Origin: an uncultured Collinsella sp.
Lineage (GTDB): Bacteria > Actinomycetota > Coriobacteriia > Coriobacteriales > Coriobacteriaceae
Assembly: GCA_900541125.1 (NCBI GenBank)
Contig: UQIK01000010.1
Span: forward strand, 1-64,000
Reading direction: 5' to 3'
Length of the DNA: 64,000 nucleotides
The notes below the pieces were generated by a model. That model ran no database searches. It was not told where the DNA came from and was given only the letters and a program-made list of their open reading frames with translations. This document shows positions 24,889-32,322 of the stretch, one piece after another (position 1 is the first letter of the stretch; each line of letters starts with the position of its first letter). Position numbers and translations under genes: made by a program.

Positions 24889-24921
24889 TTTTGTGGCGCG
24901 ACGGATACGCCCTCCCCAGAG

Positions 24922-24956
24922 CAAAAAAGGGGACGGGGCGCAAACCCCATCCCCTC
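24922..24956 (-). terminator. Intrinsic terminator of the PTS/SIS-2 operon
   Basis: On the minus strand, GAGGGGATGGGG pairs with CCCCGTCCCC across TTTGCG and is followed by TTTTTT, 33 bp after the SIS-2 stop. Confidence 0.92.
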
Positions 24957-24988
24957 TCAATCAACCCGTAAGGTCTACTTACTTGTGA

Positions 24989-25972
24989 TTAGTAGGAAAG
25001 CTTCCACATGTAGCGACGCATGGTCAGCGGGTGCTGACGGGCCTCGGCGATCTGGTTGCCGTACTCACGCATAACGGCGAGGTGCAGCAGCGGGTTGAAG
25101 TAGGTGATGACGCTCGCGGGCACGGCGTCAGCCAGGCCGTAGTCCTTGGAGTCGATCAGAGCGACCTTGGCGCCCATGCGCTCAAGGAAGGTGAGGGCGC
25201 GGGCGTCCATCGGACGGGTGGCGCCATCGGACATGAAGAAGACGTAGGGCTTACCCTCGGTGGAAACCTCGAACGGGCCGTGGAAGTACTCGCCGGTGTT
25301 GTAGGCGGCGGCGTCGATCCACTGCATCTCGGTGAACAGGAAGGCGGCGTGAGAATAAGCCATCTTCTCGGAGGCACCGGAAGCCATGAAGTAGATCATC
25401 TTGTCGTCCTTGAAGTCCTCGGCGAACTTCTTGGCGAGCTTCTTGCAGTGCTGAGCGGCGTTCTCGCAGAGATCGAAGATGTTGGTGAGGCCGGTGATCA
25501 TGTCCTCGTAGTGGTCATAGCCCTCGGTCTGCTGAAGGATCTCGAGAGCAAGAGCGATAGCATAGCCGGGCTTCTCGCACTTGGCAGCGTAGTTGGCGTG
25601 GAAGCCGTGAACGATGACGTGGTCGGCGTCGACGGTCAGAGCGGAGCCAGCCTTGTTGGTGAGGGAGACGACCGGGCAGTTGTGCTTCTTGGCGGTCTTG
25701 TTGGCCTCGACGGTCTCGGGCGTGGAGCCACCGAGGGAGCAGGTGATCACGAAGGTGTGCTCGTTGACCCAGGAGGGCGTGTCGTAGTTGAACTCGTTAG
25801 CAGTGAAGATCTGAACGTTCAGCTTGTCCGTGTTGTTGGCCAGGAAGTACTTGGCGGGGTAAAGGTCGGACATGGAAGCGCCGCAGCCGACGAAGGCGAC
25901 GCTGTGGATCTCGTGGTTGGACAGGACGTCAGCGACGATCTGCTTAGGGAGGTTAAGGTCGATCTCGTACAT
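24989..25972 (-). CDS. SIS-domain sugar isomerase/deglycase, paralogue 2 (PTS operon)
   Basis: 327 residues, two SIS domains. Substrate loops are 'GCGASMSDLYPAKYF' and 'CSLGGSTPETVEA', and the second domain has 'MASGASEKMAYSHA'. The FrlB/Gfr-type motif 'NTGEYFHGPFE' is intact. As last gene of the PTS operon it should deglycate the phosphorylated substrate imported by the PTS. The ATG at 25972 is 9 bases from AAAGGA; upstream in-frame starts overlap the ribosome binding site. A 198-bp gap with two hairpins separates it from the IID gene, so expression may be uncoupled from the transporter. Confidence 0.87.
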   Translation of the reverse strand: MYEIDLNLPKQIVADVLSNHEIHSVAFVGCGASMSDLYPAKYFLANNTDKLNVQIFTANEFNYDTPSWVNEHTFVITCSLGGSTPETVEANKTAKKHNCPVVSLTNKAGSALTVDADHVIVHGFHANYAAKCEKPGYAIALALEILQQTEGYDHYEDMITGLTNIFDLCENAAQHCKKLAKKFAEDFKDDKMIYFMASGASEKMAYSHAAFLFTEMQWIDAAAYNTGEYFHGPFEVSTEGKPYVFFMSDGATRPMDARALTFLERMGAKVALIDSKDYGLADAVPASVITYFNPLLHLAVMREYGNQIAEARQHPLTMRRYMWKLSY

Positions 25973-26064
25973 CTGACACATTCCTTTCGATTTTTGCGGC
26001 GCCACATTGCCGGGCGCTCGCAGGGTTACCGTGGTTTGGACCGAGTCGCCGGCCCGTTGAGGAT

Positions 26065-26090
26065 GTGACAAAGGGACTGCCCTTTGTCAC
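26065..26090. repeat. Palindrome GTGACAAAGGG/CCCTTTGTCAC inside the PTS operon
   Basis: Perfect 11-bp arms and a 4-base loop (ACTG), followed on the plus strand by ATTTTGGGG. It is located between the IID and SIS-2 genes. Confidence 0.75.
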
Positions 26091-26105
26091 ATTTTGGGGA
26101 TGGAA

Positions 26106-26136
26106 GCCTGCCTGGGGTATGGGATGCCAGGCAGGC
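26106..26136 (-). promoter_or_regulatory. Intra-operon hairpin after the IID gene
   Basis: GCCTGCCTGG and CCAGGCAGGC pair perfectly across 11 bases, 35 bp after the IID stop. There is no T-run, so RNA processing or 3'-end stabilisation is more likely than strong termination. Confidence 0.5.
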
Positions 26137-26170
26137 CTCCGGGGGAAAGCGGTTAGGCGCTTAGTCGCGA

Positions 26171-27004
26171 CTAGGCCAGGATGCCGGCCGCGGAGAGGGC
26201 GATGCCGCCCACAATGGCGATCACGAGAAGCCAACCGGTGTTGACGTTCTTCTTGATGAGCCAGTACATAAGGCCGGTGAGGCCGAGGGAGATCATCTGG
26301 GGCATCATGCCGTCCAGGATGTCCTGGATAACGACGGTACCCTCAGCGAACTGCAGCGGGGTAGTGGCGCCGATCAGCGTGGCGATCATGCCGCCCACGG
26401 ACATAAGACCCACGATGCCACAGACATACATGAGCTTCTCCATGAGGTCGCCGCCCTGAAGCTTGCTCAGGTACTCGTGGCCGCCCTGATAGCCCATCTT
26501 GGCTGCGAACCAAGTGATTAGCACAGAGGGGACGATGGAGATGAGCATGGCCAGGATCGGGCCCATGATGGAGCCCTGCTGAGCCAGCTGAACGCCCAGG
26601 CCAAAGGCGATAACGCGGATGGTGCCCTGGAAGAAGGAGTCACCGATGCCGGAAAGCGGACCCATGAGGGAGGTCTTGACCGCGTTGATCGAATCGGGAT
26701 CGAAGTTCTCGGGATCCTTGGCGTACTCCTCCTCCATGGAGGCGGCGAGGCCCAGGATGAAAGCGCTCGTCTGCGGGGTGCAGTTGTAGAACGCCATGTG
26801 ACGGTGGTAAGCCTCTTTCTTAGCAGCGAGCTGCTTGGGGTCGGACTCATCCGGATAGAGGCGATCAAGCGTGGGAACCATGCCGTAGAGGAAGCCCATG
26901 TTCATCTGACGCTCGTAGTTCCAAGAGGCCTGGATGGCCCAGGAGCGCCAGAAGAACTGGCTGACCTTCTTGTTCAGGGACACGTCCTTGGTTGCGGTTG
27001 CCAT
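26171..27004 (-). CDS. PTS mannose-family transporter subunit IID
   Basis: 277 residues. Family signatures include 'FWRSWAIQASWNYERQMNMG' near the N-terminus and 'TSLMGPLSGIGDSFFQGT' in the middle, then several C-terminal hydrophobic helices. With IIC it forms the membrane channel of a mannose/fructose/sorbose-type phosphotransferase system. The ATG at 27004 has GGAGGA 7 bases before it; the longer open frame to 27121 overlaps the IIC gene in another frame and has no ribosome binding site. It is 13 bp downstream of IIC. Confidence 0.95.
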   Translation of the reverse strand: MATATKDVSLNKKVSQFFWRSWAIQASWNYERQMNMGFLYGMVPTLDRLYPDESDPKQLAAKKEAYHRHMAFYNCTPQTSAFILGLAASMEEEYAKDPENFDPDSINAVKTSLMGPLSGIGDSFFQGTIRVIAFGLGVQLAQQGSIMGPILAMLISIVPSVLITWFAAKMGYQGGHEYLSKLQGGDLMEKLMYVCGIVGLMSVGGMIATLIGATTPLQFAEGTVVIQDILDGMMPQMISLGLTGLMYWLIKKNVNTGWLLVIAIVGGIALSAAGILA

Positions 27005-27017
27005 AGTGTGTTCCTCC

Positions 27018-27812
27018 TTAGTCTTCGTCGTCTTCGAGCGGATCGTAGTCGGAATCGACACCGGCGGCTGCATGGGAACCGTTGAACTTGAAGCCCATGA
27101 AGACGACAGCCAGGCACACACCGATCAGAGCGACCGCGATGACGGACAGGTTGAGGTAAGCGGCGAGCAGGAAACCGATGAACAGGAACGGAGTCATACC
27201 CTTCTTGATCATCATGGTGAGCAGCAGGGCCAAGCCGTAAGCGGTCATGATCTTGGTCGAAACGTTAAGACCAGTGGACAGCCACTCGGGAACCATGTTG
27301 ACGATGGCCTGAACCAGGTCGGTGCCAACAAAGACGGCGAGGAAGATCGGCAGGAAGTACATGACGGCGTACAGACCGGAGCCGGCGCAGATGTGCATAC
27401 GGTAGGCGGTCTTGAACTTTCCGTTATCGATCGCGCTATCTGCCACATGAGTGAGGGCGGCGATGATGGAACGGAACACGATGCCGAGGAGCTGACCCAG
27501 GACGGCGACCGGGATGGCGATCGTCATGGCGGTCTCGGCGGAAGCATCGGTCAGGCACGCAAAGGCAGCGGCCACGATGCCGCCCAGGACCATATCGGGC
27601 GGAACGGCGGCGCCGACCTGCACCAGGCCCATGGACACGAGCTCGACGGCGGCACCGACGGCAAGGCCGGTGGGCACATCGCCCAGCAGCAGACCGACGA
27701 GCGTAGCGCCAACGAGGGGCTGCTCGAAGTTAAGACGACCGAGCAGGCGGGAGTCCCACATGCAGAACACGCCGACGAGGCCGACGAGCACCGCACTGAT
27801 GAACGTATTCAT
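27018..27812 (-). CDS. PTS mannose-family transporter subunit IIC
   Basis: 264 residues, highly hydrophobic, with the IIC pattern 'GLLLGDVPTGLAVGAAVELVSMG' (broken here after 'VPTG') and 'GGIVAAAFAC'. The acidic C-terminal tail ('DYDPLEDDED') is cytoplasmic. It is the translocating subunit for the phosphorylated sugar or sugar-amine. The ATG at 27812 follows AAAGGAG by 7 bases. Order IIAB-IIC-IID-SIS resembles Amadori-product (gfr-type) operons of enterobacteria, though there the IIA and IIB are separate. Confidence 0.95.
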   Translation of the reverse strand: MNTFISAVLVGLVGVFCMWDSRLLGRLNFEQPLVGATLVGLLLGDVPTGLAVGAAVELVSMGLVQVGAAVPPDMVLGGIVAAAFACLTDASAETAMTIAIPVAVLGQLLGIVFRSIIAALTHVADSAIDNGKFKTAYRMHICAGSGLYAVMYFLPIFLAVFVGTDLVQAIVNMVPEWLSTGLNVSTKIMTAYGLALLLTMMIKKGMTPFLFIGFLLAAYLNLSVIAVALIGVCLAVVFMGFKFNGSHAAAGVDSDYDPLEDDED

Positions 27813-27848
27813 ACCCTTCTCCTTTCAGTCAGGCAAAAGCCTGGTTGA

Positions 27849-28772
27849 TTACAGCTTGGCGTCGATGTCGACGCTCTGATACGTAGGGGTCTGTTGGACG
27901 TAGAGCTTGATGCCCATGTCGAGCAGCTGGTTGACGTCGGCCTTCTGGGTGGCGTCGAGGAAGACGGAGCTGTCCTTGCCGCCGACCTGATCGGCACCGT
28001 CGTGGTTGGCGGTGGCGCCCAGGTTGATGGCGTCAAGCTTGTAGCCCTGGCAGAACTGCAGCATCTCGGCCGTGTTGCCAAAGACGAACATGACGCGCTC
28101 GCCGAGGGTGTTGAGCTTGTCCATCTTGGCGAGGGCACGCTCGACGGTGAAGACGTTCAGGCGCACGCCCTGGGGCTTGGCCAACTTAAGAGCGCCCTTC
28201 TTGATGTCATCGTTGGCGGCAGCGTTGTCGACGACGATGATGCGCTCAGCCTGGACCTTGGTGGTCCAGGTAAAGACGACCTGGCCGTGCAGCAGACGGT
28301 AGTCAAGACGTGCGAGGACGATCTTGGCGGGACCGGAGCTGTGACGGGACGCCTTGACCTTCTTGGCGGGAGCCGCGGCGGCCTCGACCGGTGCGTTGGG
28401 GTTGGTCAGACCGGTGCGGGCCTCGTTGATGAGGGCCGCGAGCTCGGCGCCCTTGACGGGGGCGGGGCTCATAGCAAGCGTGAGCGCCAACGGGATGTTG
28501 AAACCGCTGACAACCGTGAACTTCGTGCCGTTCTTGGAAAGCTCGACCATGTTGTTGTTGACCGAGCTGCCGAGCATATCGGTCAGCACATAGACGGTGT
28601 CGTCCGCGTTGAACGTGGCGATCATGGCGTCCACCTTATTGGTGATGGGCTCCTTGTCGTCACGAGCAAGCGACACGACGTGGACGTTCGACACGTCGCC
28701 GAGAACCATCTCGAGCGTGTCTTTGGCGCCTGCGGCCAGGCCGCCATGAGATGCGAGAATGATCTGATTCAT
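27849..28772 (-). CDS. PTS mannose-family IIA-IIB fusion
   Basis: 307 residues. IIA occupies ~1-120 with the phosphorylatable H9 ('LASHGGLA'), then an Ala/Pro/Lys-rich linker (~122-147), then IIB (~148-307) with H162 ('LDYRLLHGQVVFTW'). Phosphate passes from HPr to H9, then H162, then the sugar. Fusion of IIA and IIB in one chain is known for E. coli ManX. First gene of the operon; AGGAGG stands 4 bases before the ATG. The predicted GntR-2 operator is 32 bp upstream, overlapping the likely promoter. Confidence 0.95.
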   Translation of the reverse strand: MNQIILASHGGLAAGAKDTLEMVLGDVSNVHVVSLARDDKEPITNKVDAMIATFNADDTVYVLTDMLGSSVNNNMVELSKNGTKFTVVSGFNIPLALTLAMSPAPVKGAELAALINEARTGLTNPNAPVEAAAAPAKKVKASRHSSGPAKIVLARLDYRLLHGQVVFTWTTKVQAERIIVVDNAAANDDIKKGALKLAKPQGVRLNVFTVERALAKMDKLNTLGERVMFVFGNTAEMLQFCQGYKLDAINLGATANHDGADQVGGKDSSVFLDATQKADVNQLLDMGIKLYVQQTPTYQSVDIDAKL

Positions 28773-28804
28773 CTTGCCTCCTCCTTTTCGTTATGGTCAT
28801 TATA

Positions 28805-28817
28805 ACGTCTTATACGT
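28805..28817. promoter_or_regulatory. Predicted GntR-2 operator at the PTS operon
   Basis: ACGT-CTTAT-ACGT, immediately beside a TATAAT hexamer read on the minus strand (28798-28803), so binding would block the promoter. Confidence 0.62.
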
Positions 28818-28955
28818 TGCTTATATTGCTAATTAGTATAAAGACCGTTCGCGGGTGAAAATCGACCGTTGACGGGTTTAACGTACTTGAAACGTTGGGG
28901 CTGGGTAGGCCGGCGCTGGCTGGATAACCCCAGGTCGGACCTTGCGCGCAATCCC

Positions 28956-30038
28956 CTATCGCACGAAGTACCAGGGGCTTTCCTGCACAGTGGGCTCCAG
29001 CGCGATGCCGGTGCGCTCGCGGAACAGATCCATGTCCTGCGATTTCTCCGTCCACCACGCGTTGGGCTTAAAGGTCATGCTCTCAACGATATGGCCGACA
29101 AAGGCGCTGTTGCGCAGCTTGGAGAAATCGGTGTTCATGATCAGGATGGACGCGAGCACCAGCACGATGCCCAGGACTTTGATCGCGCCGGCGGGCTCGG
29201 CATAGATGCCAATACCGACCAAAACGGTCGCCACGGTTTCAAACGAAGCCACGACCGGCACCTTCGACGTCTCAAGATCCATCGAAAGGCCCTGCATATA
29301 GAAGATGTACGCAAGAGCCGTCGGAATAAAGCCAAAGCCCGCGAACAGCAGAATGAGCTGCGGGGACATTGCCGCGGCCACATCGGACCACGGAGCCGAA
29401 AGTACTGCCATAAAGCATCCGCCAAAGACAAAGCCCCAAAACGTCACCGCCAGAGGATGCAGCGTCTTGGTGGCCATGCGACTAAACACAGCCAGTAGTG
29501 CACCGCAAAGTCCGGCGATCACACCCGACACGACGCCCCAAGCCGAGAAATGGAAACCGGACAGGTCGCCGCTCGTCACCGCGAGCACGCAACCCACAAT
29601 GTTAAAGACGATGGCGACGAGCTTGTTGGGGGTCACGTCCTCGCGATAAAGCACGCGGCCGAGCACGACGCCAAACACCGGCGAGGTGTAAAGCAGCACC
29701 GAGGCCGTGGACATGCCCACCTCGCCCATGCACTCGTAATAAAGCGTGTTAGCGGTGGCGAGGCCGATAATGCCAAGAAGCGCACAGGGAACAAGCTCTT
29801 TAGGACTTGCCTTGAACAGTGCCAGGGGACCCGATGCTTTTCCCTCACGAGCACCTCCCTGGCAACCCATAAATGCCAAGACCGGAGCCATTAAGACAGC
29901 ACCCGACAACAGGCGAAAGGCCGCCATGCTCTGAGACGAAACACCCAGGGCCGATATTCCGTTAACAAAGATTCCGATGCTGCCCCACATAAGCGCGGCG
30001 ATCAGCACCAGCACATAGCCCAGATTGCTTTTCTTCAA
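28956..30038 (-). CDS. EamA/DMT-family exporter in the predicted GntR-2 regulon
   Basis: About 360 residues with ten predicted transmembrane helices in two EamA repeats ('LIAALMWGSIGIFVNGIS' and 'WGVVSGVIAGLCGALLAVFS'), plus a 55-residue hydrophilic C-terminal tail containing 'NAWWTEKSQDMDLF'. A TTG start at 30038 is favoured: GAGGAG lies 6 bases upstream, while the GTG at 30074 has no ribosome binding site and overlaps the operator. Co-regulation with the PTS suggests it exports the amine or amino acid released by the deglycase; that is inference. Confidence 0.85.
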   Translation of the reverse strand: MKKSNLGYVLVLIAALMWGSIGIFVNGISALGVSSQSMAAFRLLSGAVLMAPVLAFMGCQGGAREGKASGPLALFKASPKELVPCALLGIIGLATANTLYYECMGEVGMSTASVLLYTSPVFGVVLGRVLYREDVTPNKLVAIVFNIVGCVLAVTSGDLSGFHFSAWGVVSGVIAGLCGALLAVFSRMATKTLHPLAVTFWGFVFGGCFMAVLSAPWSDVAAAMSPQLILLFAGFGFIPTALAYIFYMQGLSMDLETSKVPVVASFETVATVLVGIGIYAEPAGAIKVLGIVLVLASILIMNTDFSKLRNSAFVGHIVESMTFKPNAWWTEKSQDMDLFRERTGIALEPTVQESPWYFVR

Positions 30039-30077
30039 CGCAGCCTCCTCGGTATTGTTTCCAATATGTTTCACACT

Positions 30078-30090
30078 ACGTTATAGTCGT
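30078..30090. promoter_or_regulatory. Predicted GntR-2 operator at the EamA exporter
   Basis: ACGT-TATAG-TCGT: one mismatch to the ACGT-N5-ACGT consensus, with the same A/T-rich surround (GTTATATAC follows). Confidence 0.55.
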
Positions 30091-30150
30091 TATATACATT
30101 TTTCAAGACACAAATCGCCGAACGGAAAAATCTGCTTCCCCACATACTCA

Positions 30151-30194
30151 TTGGGGACGTTCTTAAATGACTAGTCATTTAAGAACGTCCCCAA
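30151..30194. repeat. 44-bp perfect palindrome TTGGGGAC...GTCCCCAA, copy 2
   Basis: The left half starts TTGGGGACGTTCTTAAATGA and the right half is its exact reverse complement, centred on CTAG. It lies 16 bp from structured element copy 3, as copy 1 lies 34 bp from element copy 2. Confidence 0.9.
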
Positions 30195-30210
30195 CGTCTA
30201 AGGCACCGCT

Positions 30211-30370
30211 GGTTGAGCATAAGTCAGCGAGCGGGCCGCATTTGAGGCAAGGTGGCGTGAAACGAAAGGGCGCTGACCTTCTGGTCGCGCCCTTGAAGTT
30301 GAACGTCAGATTGTCCAAATGCGGTCCGCGCAGCGTCGAGCCGTTACGCGGTTTGGTAAAACCGCGTAAC
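30211..30370 (-). repeat. Stop-codon-anchored structured element, copy 3 (candidate RNA)
   Basis: Starts 2 bp after the SIS-3 stop codon with the 12-bp hairpin GTTACGCGGTTT/AAACCGCGTAAC. Stem P1 pairs GCGGGCCGCATTT (30231-30243) with AAATGCGGTCCGC (30317-30329). P2 is AAGGGCGC/GCGCCCTT plus an inner GACC/GGTC around TTCT (30266-30294). The segments GGTTGAGCATAAGTCAGCG, GCAAGGTGGCGTGAAA and TTGAACGTCAGATTG are shared with copy 2, while both stems have different sequences but remain paired. Confidence 0.78.
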
Positions 30371-30372
30371 TC

Positions 30373-31365
30373 TTAGTAGTCAAGCTTCCACATGTAGCGG
30401 CGCGTCATGTAGTCCTTGTGGGTGACGGCAGAGAGCGCACGCATGTACACGTTGTTGAGGATCGGGGCAAAGATCAGGTGATTGAAGTACTCGCTCACGC
30501 TGTCCTTGATGTCGTTGAGGCCGAGCTCCTTGGCGTCGAGCTGATAGACGCGCTCGCCACCGTACTGGTTGACGAAGCGGATGCCGCGCTCGTCGTTGCA
30601 GCGGCTGCGGCCGACGCTGATGAGCTGGAACAGCGAGGTGCGCTTGTCCAGGATCTCGAAGGGGCCGTGGAAGAAGTCGCAGGTGTTGATGGTGCAGGAG
30701 TCGATCTGCAGCATCTCCTGCACGTTGCAGATGCTAAAGACGTAGGCGGCACCAAAGAGCGGACCCTGGGCCATGACGTTGATGCAGGGCTTGTCGGCGT
30801 TCTGCTCGGCCCACTTGGCAGCGAGCGGACGGGTGTACTCGACGGCCTTGCGATAGATGGGGTCGACCAAGTCGAACGCGGCCATAGCGGTCTCGTACTC
30901 GGCATAGCCCTCGGTCTGCTGCGTAAGCTCCATGGCGATCATGGTCACGACGGCGGAGTTGGTGCGGCCCATGCAGGACTCGTCGACGGCTAGGCTGTCG
31001 TACTTGATCTTGTAGTCGCAGACCTCGGTAAGGCCGGACTCGTCAACATAGATGGCGATGGTGCTGGCGCCGTGGTCCTTGGCGACCTGGGCGGCGACGA
31101 TGGTCTCCTTGGTGCCGCGCATGGACACGACGACCGCCAGGGTGTTCTCGTTGACGTAGGCCGGGGTGGCGTGCACGAACTCGTTGCTGGTGTAGCTGGA
31201 GCTCACAACCTGCGTGGCCTCGTGCTCCATAAAGTACTGGGCAGGATAGTTGCCGCCGTTGGATCCGCCGGCGCCAATCCACACGACGCGCTTGATGCCG
31301 CCCTTGTCCGCCTTGTCAGCCAAAACCTGAGAGACGACGTCCTTAACCTGTTCCTGAGTAGTCAT
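30373..31365 (-). CDS. SIS-domain sugar isomerase/deglycase, paralogue 3
   Basis: 330 residues. SIS loops are 'IGAGGSNGGNYPAQYF' and 'VSMRGTKETIVA', and the second domain has 'MAQGPLFGAAYVFS'. The FrlB/Gfr-type motif is altered to 'NTCDFFHGPFE': the glutamate seen in the other two paralogues is aspartate here and a cysteine precedes it. A different amine or sugar partner is therefore likely. It is divergent from gntR-3 across a 205-bp regulatory region with two matching 20-mers. No transporter is adjacent; it may share the PTS of the other cluster. Confidence 0.84.
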   Translation of the reverse strand: MTTQEQVKDVVSQVLADKADKGGIKRVVWIGAGGSNGGNYPAQYFMEHEATQVVSSSYTSNEFVHATPAYVNENTLAVVVSMRGTKETIVAAQVAKDHGASTIAIYVDESGLTEVCDYKIKYDSLAVDESCMGRTNSAVVTMIAMELTQQTEGYAEYETAMAAFDLVDPIYRKAVEYTRPLAAKWAEQNADKPCINVMAQGPLFGAAYVFSICNVQEMLQIDSCTINTCDFFHGPFEILDKRTSLFQLISVGRSRCNDERGIRFVNQYGGERVYQLDAKELGLNDIKDSVSEYFNHLIFAPILNNVYMRALSAVTHKDYMTRRYMWKLDY

Positions 31366-31403
31366 CGTGCATCAGCCTTTCTTCTCGTTTGATGCTCTCG
31401 ATG

Positions 31404-31423
31404 GCATACAAGTTACATACATG
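31404..31423. promoter_or_regulatory. Predicted GntR-3 operator, SIS-3 side
   Basis: GCATACAAGTTACATACATG, 39 bp upstream of the SIS-3 start. 16 of 20 bases match the site at 31543-31562. A reverse partial copy (GTATGC preceded by AGTT) occurs at 31441-31450. Confidence 0.58.
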
Positions 31424-31542
31424 TTTTGGTTATGTCGACTAGTTGTATGCTATATTTGTCTTAGAATTTTTACTGGTAGGGTTTTCGGTAATCCATTACC
31501 AGCGGTTTTGTTGTCATATTGAATACATGCTTTGTTCGGTAA

Positions 31543-31562
31543 GCATATAAGTTAGATACAGG
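31543..31562. promoter_or_regulatory. Predicted GntR-3 operator, gntR-3 side
   Basis: GCATATAAGTTAGATACAGG ends 8 bp before the gntR-3 ATG and would cover its ribosome binding region, which fits autorepression. Confidence 0.55.
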
Positions 31563-31570
31563 TTGATCGA

Positions 31571-32293
31571 ATGAGCGCTTCGTCGAAAAAGAACTTGGCC
31601 CAATACGAGCGCTTGGCGGGCATGCTGCGTGACCGCATCGCCGCCGGCGTCTACGCGCGCGAAGACAAGCTGCCGTCCGAGATGGAACTCATGGACGAAT
31701 CGGGGCTGTCGCGCAGCACCGTGCGCCACGCCCTTAAGGTGCTCGTTGATGAGGGCCTGGTACGCACCGAGCGCGGGCGTGGCGCCTTTGTGGCCGACAC
31801 GCCCGCGCTCCACGAGAACAACCTGGTGTTTTCGAGCTATACCAAGCAGGTCGAAGGCCAGGGCATGAAGCCCACCACGCGCACCGTGGACTCGGGCTTT
31901 GCCAAGGCGGGCGGCAGCATGGCTAAGTTCTTTGACGCCGCCGTGGGCAGCAAACTCGTCAAACTTGTCCGCCTGCGTTATCTGGACGATGCGCCGCTGT
32001 GCCTGGAGACCACCTATCTACCACCGAGCTTTGAGGCACTCATCGATCGCGATATCAACGGTTCGCTCTACGCCACGCTGCGCCAGGAATTCCATCGCGC
32101 ACCGGCACAGGGGCATAAGACCTTTGAGGTGTGCTATGCCTCGCAAAACGAGGCGTTTTTGCTCAACGTTGAGCGCGGGCAGGCGCTGATCCTGATCACC
32201 GACTACGTCTACGACACCGACGGCCGCCCGCTCCACGTCTCCAAGCGCATCCAGCGCACCGACCGCGCCAAATACACCGAGCCCATCGGCTAA
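31571..32293 (+). CDS. GntR/HutC-family regulator with UTRA domain (GntR-3)
   Basis: 240 residues. The winged helix is at 'YERLAGMLRDRIAAGVYARE', the recognition helix 'SGLSRSTVRHALKVL' and the wing 'GRGAFV'. In the UTRA domain, 'VRLRYLDDAPLCLETTYLP' and the terminal 'DGRPLHVSKRIQRTDRAKY' are typical. It is more distant from GntR-1 and GntR-2 than those are from each other. It is divergent from SIS-3, its presumed target. Its stop codon is only 7 bp from the convergent GNAT gene, and a fragment of a palindromic repeat spans that junction. Confidence 0.9.
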   Translation: MSASSKKNLAQYERLAGMLRDRIAAGVYAREDKLPSEMELMDESGLSRSTVRHALKVLVDEGLVRTERGRGAFVADTPALHENNLVFSSYTKQVEGQGMKPTTRTVDSGFAKAGGSMAKFFDAAVGSKLVKLVRLRYLDDAPLCLETTYLPPSFEALIDRDINGSLYATLRQEFHRAPAQGHKTFEVCYASQNEAFLLNVERGQALILITDYVYDTDGRPLHVSKRIQRTDRAKYTEPIG

Positions 32294-32322
32294 CCTGTCC
32301 CTAAATGGTAGGTTTGGGGAGG
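32292..32322 (-). repeat. Fragment of the CCTACCAAAA repeat, copy d
   Basis: AACCTGTCCCTAAATGGTAG followed by GTTTGGGGAGG on the plus strand matches the second half of copy a. It overlaps the gntR-3 stop and supplies the last codons of the GNAT gene. Confidence 0.6.

Noticed and set aside
17653..31365. SIS proteins as GlmS or as a phosphosugar-binding regulator
   Set aside because: No N-terminal glutaminase (GlmS) and no RpiR helix-turn-helix; the FHGPFE motif points to deglycase/isomerase enzymes.
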